A stretch of 52,523 bases of DNA from Sva-07 sp964651825. Its GTDB lineage: Bacteria > Actinomycetota > Acidimicrobiia > Acidimicrobiales > Ilumatobacteraceae. Below are positions 23,923 to 31,776 of this stretch, one piece after another. Position numbers and translations under genes: made by a program. The stretch covers positions 1 through 52,523 of the forward strand of contig CAZYWK010000018.1 in NCBI GenBank assembly GCA_964651825.1, written 5' to 3'. How positions within the stretch are numbered: position 1 is the stretch's first letter; every line of letters begins with the position of its first letter. The notes under the pieces are model-generated. The model had not been told where the DNA came from. It saw only the letters and a program-made list of their open reading frames with translations, and searched no databases.

Positions 23923-24665
23923 GCCGAGCACCCGCACGTGGCGGTTCGTCCCCTGACGGGGGCGAACCGTCACGGGAGCCAGCGGCCAAGACGGACAAGA
24001 CGCCCAAGGGACGCGCCACACGGCGAGCGTTCCAGGAGGCGGCGCGGGAGGTGTTCGCCCGCGACGGGTACGTCAACGCCCGCCTCTCCGACATCGCCGA
24101 GGCGGCCGGCAAGTCGGTCGCCTCGTTCTACAACTACTACGACAGCAAAGAAGAGCTGCTCGTCGACATCGCGTCGGACTTCGACGAGGAGCTCCAGCGC
24201 TCGGTCGCCGAGCCGTTCCGCCGTGGCCTCCCGGTGGAGGACGCGTTGCGGCAGAGCATCGCCGACTTCTGGCACCACTACCGGCGTCGCCTCCCCGAGG
24301 TCGTCGGCATCTTCCACGCCTCGATCGTCGATCCGGTGTTCGCCGAGCGCTGGCGCCAGATCCGCACGAACGGCACGGTGACCATCGCCCGAGGCATCCG
24401 GGCCGCGCAGGCCGAGGGGTTCGCGCCGGGGCTCGACCCGCTCATCGCCGCATCGGCGCTCTCGGGGATGATGGAGCACTTCTGCTACGTCTGGCAGGCC
24501 CAGGGCGGCGATGCCGTCGACGTCGAGCTCACCGACGACGTCGCTTTCGACACGCTCTGGACGCTCTGGACGCACGCGATCTACTGGACGGCGCCACCCG
24601 AGTTCCCGAAGGGCGACGTGGCCGGACGTGACGGCTCGGGAACCGGCACGCGGGGTGGCACGTGA
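23907..24665 (+). CDS. TetR-family transcriptional regulator
   Basis: 252 aa from TTG 23907, which overlaps the 3' end of the binding-protein gene; no ATG or GTG is in frame before the DNA-binding domain. Helix-turn-helix at ~40-85 (AFQEAAREVFARDGYVNARL; IAEAAGKSVASFYNYYDSKE). The helical ligand domain includes a YRRRLPEVVGIFHASIVDPV segment. TetR proteins of this style often sense acyl-CoA or aromatic-CoA products. It lies inside the operon it probably controls, with 4-bp overlap to the acyl-CoA synthetase. It is the best local candidate for binding the shared TTCAGAAAT-type sites. Confidence 0.87.
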   Translation: MDAALSRAPARGGSSPDGGEPSREPAAKTDKTPKGRATRRAFQEAAREVFARDGYVNARLSDIAEAAGKSVASFYNYYDSKEELLVDIASDFDEELQRSVAEPFRRGLPVEDALRQSIADFWHHYRRRLPEVVGIFHASIVDPVFAERWRQIRTNGTVTIARGIRAAQAEGFAPGLDPLIAASALSGMMEHFCYVWQAQGGDAVDVELTDDVAFDTLWTLWTHAIYWTAPPEFPKGDVAGRDGSGTGTRGGT

Positions 24666-26509
24666 ACACGTTGCTCCGGGCGCGCAAGGCACTGCCGATC
24701 ATCGACGACGCCGACACGCTGCCGGCCCTGCTCGTGGCGCGGGCCCGGACGCACCCCGACCGGATCGCGTTCCGGCACAAGGATCTCGGCATCTGGCAGT
24801 CGATCACCTGGAAGGCCTACCTCGACAGCGTTCGGGAGATCGCCTACGGCCTGCGCGTGCTCGGGGTCGAGGCCGGCGATCGGGTGGCGATCCACTCCGA
24901 GAACCGTCCCGAATGGGTCTTCGCCGACCTGGCCGCCGAGTGCCTCGGCGCGATCGTCGTCGGGGTGTATCCGACGAACCCCGCGCCGGAGGTGGAGTAC
25001 CTGCTCGGCAACTGTGGCGCCGCCGTGCTCGTCGCGGAAGACCAGGAGCAGGTCGACAAGGCGTTGGCCGTCGCCGCCAACTGTCCCGACCTGCGCCGCA
25101 TCGTCGTGATCGACCCGAAGGGTCTGCGCGGCTACGACCACCCGCTGTTGATCACCCTCGACGAGGTGATCCAGGCCGGGCGCGCGGCCGCCGACACCGA
25201 TCCCGACTGGTTCGACGATGCCGTCGCCGCGGTGTCGGCCGACGAGGTGTCGTGCATCGTCTACACGTCGGGAACGACCGGCCCGCCGAAGGGCGCCATG
25301 CTGACCCACCGGAACTGTCTCGTCGGGGCCCGCGCCTTCGTCGACGGCATGGGAGTCGATTCCAACACCACCACGGTCTCCTACCTCCCGCTGTGTCACG
25401 TCGCGGAGCGCATCTGGACGATCTTCATCTCCCTGCTCGCCGCGCCGACGATCAACTTCGCGGAATCGGTCGAGACCGTCCAACGCGACATCCACGAGAT
25501 CGCCCCGACGTTCTTCGGCGCGGTGCCGCGGATCGCGGAGAAGATGCAGGCGGGCGTCGAGATCAAGATCCAAGACGCCTCGGCACTGAAGCGGTACAAC
25601 TACCGCCTCTGGATGCGAGTGGGTCGTTCGGTCGCGCGGGAACGCCTCGGCAAGGCCGGTGACCTCGGACTGGCGTCGCGCCTGAAGTACCAGATCGGCA
25701 ACGTCTTGCTCTACCGCGCGCTGCGCGAGCGCCTCGGGCTGCGCAACGTGACCCACTGCCTCGTCGGCGCCGCACCTCCCTCGCCCGAACTGCTCGAGTA
25801 CTTCCACACCATGGGCGTGCCGATGGTGCAGACGTACGGGCAGACCGAATGTGGCGGCTCGTCCCACCTCCACCACGGGTGGGACATCGCCTACGACACG
25901 GTCGGCACGGTGCTCCCCGGCTACGAGTGCCGGCTCGATCCGGACACCGGCGAGGTCCTGCTCCGCGGCGACGGTGTGTTCGCCGGCTACTGGCGAAACG
26001 AGGCGGCCACCGCCGACACGGTTCGTGACGGCTGGTTGCACACGGGCGACCAAGGAGCCATCACCGAAGCCGGGCACCTCAAGATCACCGGTCGCCTGAA
26101 GGACATCATCATCACCTCGGGCGGCAAGAACATCTCGCCCGACTACATCGAGAACGAGCTCAAGTTCTCGCCGTACGTGCGCGAGGCGATCATCGTCGGG
26201 GAGGGCCGCAAGTACATCGCCGCGCTGATCGGGATCGAGTACGACACGGTCGGGCACTGGGCCGAACAGCGGGGGATCGCCTACACGACCTACCGGGATC
26301 TGTCCGAACGCGAGGAGGTGTTCGAGTTGATCGCCGACTGGGTCAAGTCGGTCAACTCGAAACTCGCCCAGGTCGAGCAGGTCAAGAGGTTCACGCTGCT
26401 CACCAAGGAGCTCGACCACGAGGACGCCGAGCTCACGGCCACGCAGAAGGTCCGTCGCGGCGCGATCGCGGCGAAGTTCGAGGATCTGATCGAGGAGTTG
26501 TACGCATGA
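24662..26509 (+). CDS. long-chain-type AMP-forming acyl-CoA synthetase
   Basis: 615 aa from GTG 24662. Adenylate-forming motifs: P-loop YTSGTTGPPKGA (~200-211), QTYGQTECGG (~390-399), LHTGDQG (~460) and GRLKDIIITSGGKN (~478-491) with the catalytic Lys region near the C-terminus. Length and GKN motif match the FadD15-like long-chain group, but several members activate aromatic or terpenoid acids. Being inside a transporter operon suggests it activates the imported acid to its CoA thioester at entry. GTGA and ATGA overlaps link it to both neighbours. Confidence 0.92.
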   Translation: MNTLLRARKALPIIDDADTLPALLVARARTHPDRIAFRHKDLGIWQSITWKAYLDSVREIAYGLRVLGVEAGDRVAIHSENRPEWVFADLAAECLGAIVVGVYPTNPAPEVEYLLGNCGAAVLVAEDQEQVDKALAVAANCPDLRRIVVIDPKGLRGYDHPLLITLDEVIQAGRAAADTDPDWFDDAVAAVSADEVSCIVYTSGTTGPPKGAMLTHRNCLVGARAFVDGMGVDSNTTTVSYLPLCHVAERIWTIFISLLAAPTINFAESVETVQRDIHEIAPTFFGAVPRIAEKMQAGVEIKIQDASALKRYNYRLWMRVGRSVARERLGKAGDLGLASRLKYQIGNVLLYRALRERLGLRNVTHCLVGAAPPSPELLEYFHTMGVPMVQTYGQTECGGSSHLHHGWDIAYDTVGTVLPGYECRLDPDTGEVLLRGDGVFAGYWRNEAATADTVRDGWLHTGDQGAITEAGHLKITGRLKDIIITSGGKNISPDYIENELKFSPYVREAIIVGEGRKYIAALIGIEYDTVGHWAEQRGIAYTTYRDLSEREEVFELIADWVKSVNSKLAQVEQVKRFTLLTKELDHEDAELTATQKVRRGAIAAKFEDLIEELYA

Positions 26510-27387
26510 CCAAGTTCCTCCAACTGCTGTTCTCCGGCGTCAGCCTGGGCATGATCTACGCGCTGATCGCCCTCGGGTTCGTGATCATCTACAAGGGGTC
26601 GCGGATCTTCAACTTCGCGCAGGGCGAGTTCGTGATGCTGGCCGCCTACATCGTCGTCGCCGTCGGCGCGAGCAACCCCTACGTGCTCGCGGTGCTCACC
26701 GCCGTCGCGGTGCTCGTGGTCCTCGCCGTGGTGGTCGAGCGGTTCGTGCTGCGCAAGATGCTCGGCGAGCCGTTGTTCTCGATCGTGATGGTCACCCTCG
26801 GGATCGGCATCATCATCCGGGCCGTGATCACCATGATCTGGGGCTACCAGGACAAGGGCTTCGCCGATCCCATCGGGCCCTCCGTGGTGCGGGTGGGCGA
26901 CCTGGTGTTCGCCAAGACCAGCCTCTGGACGATCGGCGTGTCGGTGGCGTTGCTGGTGGTGTTGTGGTGGTTCTACCAGCGCACCCCGTCCGGGCTCGCC
27001 ATGCGCGCGACCGCCTCGCACCAGGAGGCCGCGCTGGCGCAGGGGATCGACGTCCGGCGGGTGTTCGCCGCGTCGTGGATGATCGCCGGCGTGCTGGCGA
27101 CGGCGGGCGGCATCTTCCTCGGCGCGTTCCCGCGCCAGGTGGGCCTGTCGATGGGCTTCATCGCCCTGAACGCCCTCCCGGCCATCATCATCGGTGGGTT
27201 CGACTCGCTGTCGGGCGCGGTGGTGGGCGGTGTCACCGTCGGGGTGATCCAGGTGATGTCGTCGGGCTACCTCAGCGACTACGGGGGCGGACGGCTCCAG
27301 GACGTGATGCCGTCGATCGTGATGTTGGTGGTCCTGCTGATCCGACCTCAAGGCCTGTTCGGCACGCCAGAGATCGAGCGCGTGTAG
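26506..27387 (+). CDS. livH: ABC transporter permease, LivH type
   Basis: 293 aa from ATG 26506, overlapping the previous stop by 4 bp. About eight hydrophobic segments and the LivH patterns IYALIALGFVIIYKGSRIFN at the N-terminus, FAQGEFVMLAAY and LPAIIIGGFDSLSGAVVGG at the C-terminal part. It forms the membrane channel with LivM. The stop overlaps the LivM start by one base. Confidence 0.93.
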   Translation: MTKFLQLLFSGVSLGMIYALIALGFVIIYKGSRIFNFAQGEFVMLAAYIVVAVGASNPYVLAVLTAVAVLVVLAVVVERFVLRKMLGEPLFSIVMVTLGIGIIIRAVITMIWGYQDKGFADPIGPSVVRVGDLVFAKTSLWTIGVSVALLVVLWWFYQRTPSGLAMRATASHQEAALAQGIDVRRVFAASWMIAGVLATAGGIFLGAFPRQVGLSMGFIALNALPAIIIGGFDSLSGAVVGGVTVGVIQVMSSGYLSDYGGGRLQDVMPSIVMLVVLLIRPQGLFGTPEIERV

Positions 27388-28487
27388 TGGCGACCACGAC
27401 ACGCTCCGGGGTCTTCTCCACCTCGTACCGCGACGAGCTCGCACTCACCCGCGGGACCACCGCCCACCTCGGCTCGGGTCTCGTGGCGGTCGTGGCGATC
27501 ATGTTCCCGTTCGTCGCCGGGAGCACCTGGCAACCCCTCGGGGTCTTCACGCTGATCGCCGCGATCGGGGCAGTCGGCCTGCAGCTCCTCACAGGGGTCG
27601 CCGGCCAGGTGTCGCTGGCCCACGGCGCGTTCCTCGGCGTCGGCGCCTACACCGCGTCGTGGCTCGGCGCCGACCAAGGGCTCCCGGTGTTCATCTGGTT
27701 GCCCGGTGCCGGTCTCGTCGCCGCGCTGGTCGGCGGCATCGTCGGCCCGATCGCCACACGTCTTCGCGGTCTGTACCTCGCGGTCGTCACGCTCGCGCTG
27801 TCGTTCATCCTGAACTACGTCTTCGAGGTCTGGGACGGGCTGTCCGGCGGCAGCGTCGGCCGATCGGCCATGCCGTTGAGCATCAACGGCACCGATCTGC
27901 TCGACGGCGTGACCGTGCTCGGCCTGCACCTCAACGCGAACCAGGCCTACTGGTTCGTGGTCCTCGCGGTGCTCGTCGTGATGGGCTATGGCGCACGGAA
28001 CATCCAGCGCACGCGGATGGGGCGAGCGTTCCTCGCGGTGCGCGAGCGAGATCTCACCGCGGCGGTGGCCGGCGTGCCGGTGACCGCCACGAAGACCGCG
28101 GCGTTCGTCGTCTCGTCGTTCTACGCCGGGGTGGCCGGGGCGTTGCTCGCGGCCTACCAGTCGTACGTGCTGCCGTCCCAGTGGGGGCTGGGTCTGTCGA
28201 TCCAGTACATCGCGATGATCGTCATCGGCGGGCTGGGTTCGGTCGCCGGGGCGATCATCGGCGCCGCCTTCGTGACCGGGCTTCCCGAGCTCGTGCGCTC
28301 GCTCACCGGGGTGTTCCCGTTCATCGACGAACAGACCTCACCCACCGGCGGTGTCACGGTCGAGCTCGTCGCGCAACTGATCTACGGCATCGTGATCGTG
28401 GTGATCCTCGTCTACGAACCACAGGGCCTCATGGGGGTCTGGCGCCGCTTCCGCGCGTTCTGGTCGACCTGGCCGTGGAGCTACTGA
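27387..28487 (+). CDS. livM: ABC transporter permease, LivM type
   Basis: 366 aa from GTG 27387, sharing one base with the LivH stop. Multiple TM helices, with LLTGVAGQVSLAHGAFLGVG and the coupling-helix region AVRERDLTAAVAGVPVT, then IAMIVIGGLGSVAGAIIGA. These are LivM signatures. It is about 40 residues longer than short LivM versions, the extra sequence lying at both termini. Confidence 0.93.
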   Translation: MATTTRSGVFSTSYRDELALTRGTTAHLGSGLVAVVAIMFPFVAGSTWQPLGVFTLIAAIGAVGLQLLTGVAGQVSLAHGAFLGVGAYTASWLGADQGLPVFIWLPGAGLVAALVGGIVGPIATRLRGLYLAVVTLALSFILNYVFEVWDGLSGGSVGRSAMPLSINGTDLLDGVTVLGLHLNANQAYWFVVLAVLVVMGYGARNIQRTRMGRAFLAVRERDLTAAVAGVPVTATKTAAFVVSSFYAGVAGALLAAYQSYVLPSQWGLGLSIQYIAMIVIGGLGSVAGAIIGAAFVTGLPELVRSLTGVFPFIDEQTSPTGGVTVELVAQLIYGIVIVVILVYEPQGLMGVWRRFRAFWSTWPWSY

Positions 28488-29302
28488 TGGCGACGACCGC
28501 TCCGCCGGAGACCGCGCTCGAGGTGCGCAACCTCGAGGTCTTCTACCAACGGCTCTCCCAGGTGCTGCGCGGCGTCAGCCTGAAGTTGCCGAAGGGTTCG
28601 ATCGTCGCGCTGCTCGGGCCCAACGGCGCGGGGAAGACGACGACGTTGCGGGCGATCTCGGGGCTGCTCGACGTGCACGACGGCGACATCCGCAAAGGGC
28701 AGGTGCGTCTCGGCGACGAGGACGTCACCGGTGCACCGTCGGCCCGGATGGTCAAGCGTGGCCTCGCGCAGGTGCTCGAGGGTCGCCAGGTGTTCCCCGA
28801 TCTGAGCATCGAGGAGAACCTGCGCACCGGGGCGCACACCCGGCGCCGCAGAGGCGACGTCGCGGGTGATCTCGATCGTGTCTACACCCGGTTCCCCGTG
28901 CTCGCCGAGCGACGCTCCGGGTTGGCCGGCTACCTGTCGGGTGGCGAGCAGCAGATGCTGGCGATCGGTCGGGCGCTGATGGCGTCGCCGACGGTGCTGC
29001 TCCTCGACGAACCGAGCCTGGGCCTGGCGCCGAAGCTGGTCGAAGAGATCGGGGCCGTGATCCGCGACATCAACGCCGACGGCACCTCGGTGCTGCTCGT
29101 CGAGCAGAACGCCATGATGGCGTTGTCGATCGCGCAGCACGGCTACGTGATGGAGAACGGGCGCGTCGTGATGGACGCACCGGCCGCGAAGCTCCTGCGC
29201 GACGACGACATCCGCGAGTTCTACCTCGGCGTGCACGGCGGGTCACGCGTCGACTACCGGGCGATCAAGCACTATCGGCGGAAGAAGCGGTGGCTGTCAT
29301 GA
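28487..29302 (+). CDS. livF: ABC transporter ATP-binding protein, LivF type
   Basis: 271 aa from ATG 28487, sharing one base with the LivM stop. Walker A GPNGAGKTT (~43-51), signature LSGGEQQML, Walker B VLLLDEPSLGLAP, switch His region VEQNA. LEGRQVFPDLSIEENLRTGA is typical of LivF. It powers uptake together with the LivG-type ATPase encoded next. Confidence 0.93.
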   Translation: MATTAPPETALEVRNLEVFYQRLSQVLRGVSLKLPKGSIVALLGPNGAGKTTTLRAISGLLDVHDGDIRKGQVRLGDEDVTGAPSARMVKRGLAQVLEGRQVFPDLSIEENLRTGAHTRRRRGDVAGDLDRVYTRFPVLAERRSGLAGYLSGGEQQMLAIGRALMASPTVLLLDEPSLGLAPKLVEEIGAVIRDINADGTSVLLVEQNAMMALSIAQHGYVMENGRVVMDAPAAKLLRDDDIREFYLGVHGGSRVDYRAIKHYRRKKRWLS

Positions 29303-30081
29303 GCTCGGTGCTCCTCGATGTCCAAGGGCTCAGCCTCGCGTTCAAGGGCGTCCGCGCCATCGACGACGTGTCGTTCCAGGTGCACACCGGTGAGGTGTTC
29401 GCGATCATCGGGCCGAACGGTGCCGGCAAGACGTCGGTGTTCAACTGCGTCAGCGGGGTCTACCTGCCCACGAGCGGTTCGATCACCTTCGACGGCACCG
29501 ACATCACCGGGATGCGGCCGCACAAGGTGGCGAGCCGCGGCGTGGTGCGCACGTTCCAGAACGTCGAGGTGTTCCCGACGATGACGGTCGTCGACAACCT
29601 CCTGCTCGGGCGGTACCACCACATGAAGACGGGGCTGCTGAGCGGGGCGCTCTGGGCCGGACGCGCCGTGCGCGAGGAGGTCGCGCAACGGCGCAAGGTG
29701 GAAGAGCTCATCGACTTCCTCGAGATCCAGTCGATCCGGTCGACGGCGGTCGGGTCACTGCCGCACGGGCTCCAGAAGCGGGTCGAGCTCGGCCGGGCGC
29801 TGGCGATGGAACCGCGCATCCTGCTGCTCGACGAGCCGGTCGCGGGGATGAACCAGGAGGAGACCGAGGACATGGTTCGGTTCATCCTCGACGTCAACGA
29901 GGATTTGGGCGTCACGGTCGTCATCGTCGAACACGACATGGGGGTCGTGATGGACATCTCCACTCGGATCTGCACCCTCGACTTCGGGCGAGTCGTGGCG
30001 ATCGGGGAACCGGAGGTCGTCGCCAACGACCCGGCCGTGATCGAGGCCTACCTCGGTGGCGCCGTCAGCGGCGGGGCGTGA
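29299..30081 (+). CDS. livG: ABC transporter ATP-binding protein, LivG type
   Basis: 260 aa from ATG 29299 (ATGA overlap with LivF); GTG 29290 is an alternative three codons earlier. Walker A GPNGAGKTSVFN, signature region LPHGLQKRVELGRAL (a degenerate LSGGQ, as is common in LivG), Walker B ILLLDEPVAGMN, and VEHDMGVVMDI. PTSGSITFDGTDITGM and RTFQNVEVFPTMTV match LivG. Last gene of the seven-gene operon beginning at 22573. Confidence 0.93.
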   Translation: MSSVLLDVQGLSLAFKGVRAIDDVSFQVHTGEVFAIIGPNGAGKTSVFNCVSGVYLPTSGSITFDGTDITGMRPHKVASRGVVRTFQNVEVFPTMTVVDNLLLGRYHHMKTGLLSGALWAGRAVREEVAQRRKVEELIDFLEIQSIRSTAVGSLPHGLQKRVELGRALAMEPRILLLDEPVAGMNQEETEDMVRFILDVNEDLGVTVVIVEHDMGVVMDISTRICTLDFGRVVAIGEPEVVANDPAVIEAYLGGAVSGGA

Positions 30082-30105
30082 GCAGTGGGGGCGTAGGTTG
30101 GAGCC

Positions 30106-30486
30106 ATGAGCAAGCCTGTGGAACTGGCGGACGTGGCGGACCGGCTCGACGAGTTCGGGCCGGTCGCGATCCTGGTGACGGTCGGCCCCGACGGACGGCC
30201 GCACGTCGTCACGGTGGTCGTCGACCACGACGAGCGAACCATCCGCACGTCGGTGGGCGCCACCACCCGCCGGAACGCGACGGAGCGCCCGGCGGTCACG
30301 CTGGCCTGGTACCCGGCGCCGGGTGGGGAGTACGTGCTGCTGCTCGACGGGACCGCGGCGCCGTCGGGCGACTCCGACGACCGTGGCGCGGGAGCGATCG
30401 AGATCGTCGTCGACCACGGGATCCTCCACCGGCTCGCCGGCACGGGCGACGGCCCGAGCTGCGTGGCCATCGCCGACGGCACGTGA
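30106..30486 (+). CDS. pyridoxamine 5'-phosphate oxidase-like split-barrel protein
   Basis: 126 aa from ATG 30106. A small split beta-barrel: GPVAILVTVGPDGRPHVVTV, DERTIRTSVGATTRRNATER and VTLAWYPAPGGEYVLLLDG. These proteins bind FMN, F420 or heme. It starts 24 bp after LivG and may be co-transcribed, though there is no overlap as in the rest of the operon. It is convergent with jetD. Confidence 0.75.
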   Translation: MSKPVELADVADRLDEFGPVAILVTVGPDGRPHVVTVVVDHDERTIRTSVGATTRRNATERPAVTLAWYPAPGGEYVLLLDGTAAPSGDSDDRGAGAIEIVVDHGILHRLAGTGDGPSCVAIADGT

Positions 30487-30504
30487 CCGTCTGCTCGCCG
30501 ACGG

Positions 30505-31731
30505 CTACGTCAGCGAGGAGGTCATGTCGGCGAGGAGGTCGTCGAGGAGGAGCTCCTCGTGGACGGTGCGGTTGGCCGTCGACATCTCCGCGGTGAGTTC
30601 GGGGTCCCAGCCGGCGAGCACCGGAGCCCCCTCGAGCGCCGGCAGCTCGCCGGCGAGCGGGGCGAGCCTGGCCAGGGCGTCGAGATAGTCGGACGCAGAC
30701 ATCCGCCACGGTCGGCAACCGTGGACACCGATCATGTGCTGGGCGATGGCTAGGCCCGGCCAGTCGAAGTCGCCGTGGTACCACAGCTCGGCGCCGGCCG
30801 AACGGAGTTGGCCGAGTGTGGCGAGCACGACGATCGCCGGCTGGCCGTGCGTGCACACGGCCGCGGCAGTGGTGCCCCGGTCGATCGCCACCTCGAGCAC
30901 GCGCGGGTTCTCGCAGACGAACACCGTGCGGTCCGCGGGCGGCCGAAGCTGGACGCGCCGCAGGTCGCGAACGGTGAGGTGGGTCTCCCAGCCCGACGCG
31001 GTTCGCACATCCAGCCAGGTGCCGCCGGACTGCGACCGCAGGCCGATGGTGAGCGCGGTGGTGGACACCTCGTCGGTCTGCACACCGACCGCCTGCCAGA
31101 GCTCGCGCCGTGCGGCCGCGCCGCGCCGGTACGGCTCGCCCACGATCACCGCCGCGGCACGCAGCACCAGCGACGCGAGCACGCTGCCGTCGTCGAGCGC
31201 GTGGGCGTTCCCGGTGACGAGCGCGGCCAGGTCGCCGCGAGCGACCGGCTCTCGGCCGGTGACGACCGGCAGCGAGGCGAGGCAATGCACACCGGCGACG
31301 AGCGTGGCCGCCGCCCGCTCGGGCGTGAGCCGCCCGAGTGCCCCGGCGCGGCGGACGTCGTCGAGCCACGGCTCGACCCACGCCCGGCCGTCGAGCCCGG
31401 AGGCGGTGATCTGGGCGCGCCCGGCCGACCAGACCGCGTCACGTGCCGACCGCCGCGCGGCCCGGACGCCCGGCCGATCGACCAGCGGAGCCGTCTCGCG
31501 CTCGACGAGCGCCACCAACCCGGCGCGGCCCGTCGCCCGTAGGCGGCCGTCGAGTGCGGCCAGATCGATCGTGGCGCGTTCCTCCGGCACCGGGCGTCCG
31601 AGGAGGCCGGCCAGAGCGTGCCGTTCGTCGCGCGTCAGCGCGTCGACGGTCAGCCTCCCGGTGGCCTGCAACCCGTTGCGTTGCAGGCGTTCGGCGAGGA
31701 GCATCCAGACGCGGTCGAGTGCAGTGGTCAC
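30505..31731 (-). CDS. jetD: Wadjet type II JetD, Toprim-containing nuclease subunit (TIGR02679-like)
   Basis: 408 aa from GTG 31731, the last GTG of a (GTGAC)6 repeat. The C-terminal half carries the Toprim-like site: E274 in FVCENPRVLE and D321/D323 in WYHGDFDWPG. The N-terminal half is the DUF3323-like arm. In Wadjet systems JetD cleaves DNA of small closed circles after the JetABC loop extruder stalls. It is the last gene of a four-gene operon, 45 bp after jetC. No ribosome-binding site is obvious ahead of the repeat. A fossil of the C-terminal end of a similar gene lies at 11516-11579. Confidence 0.92.
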   Translation of the reverse strand: MTTALDRVWMLLAERLQRNGLQATGRLTVDALTRDERHALAGLLGRPVPEERATIDLAALDGRLRATGRAGLVALVERETAPLVDRPGVRAARRSARDAVWSAGRAQITASGLDGRAWVEPWLDDVRRAGALGRLTPERAAATLVAGVHCLASLPVVTGREPVARGDLAALVTGNAHALDDGSVLASLVLRAAAVIVGEPYRRGAAARRELWQAVGVQTDEVSTTALTIGLRSQSGGTWLDVRTASGWETHLTVRDLRRVQLRPPADRTVFVCENPRVLEVAIDRGTTAAAVCTHGQPAIVVLATLGQLRSAGAELWYHGDFDWPGLAIAQHMIGVHGCRPWRMSASDYLDALARLAPLAGELPALEGAPVLAGWDPELTAEMSTANRTVHEELLLDDLLADMTSSLT

Positions 31732-31756
31732 GTCACGTCACGTCACGTCACGTCAC
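31727..31756 (-). repeat. (GTGAC)6 pentanucleotide repeat at the jetD start
   Basis: Six perfect GTGAC units on the minus strand. The last supplies the jetD GTG start. Every earlier GTG meets an in-frame TGA after one codon (GTG-ACG-TGA), so only the last can start jetD whatever the copy number. Changes in number would alter spacing from upstream signals rather than frame. Confidence 0.85.
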
Positions 31757-31776
31757 GGCTCGTTCGGGTCCGTCGG

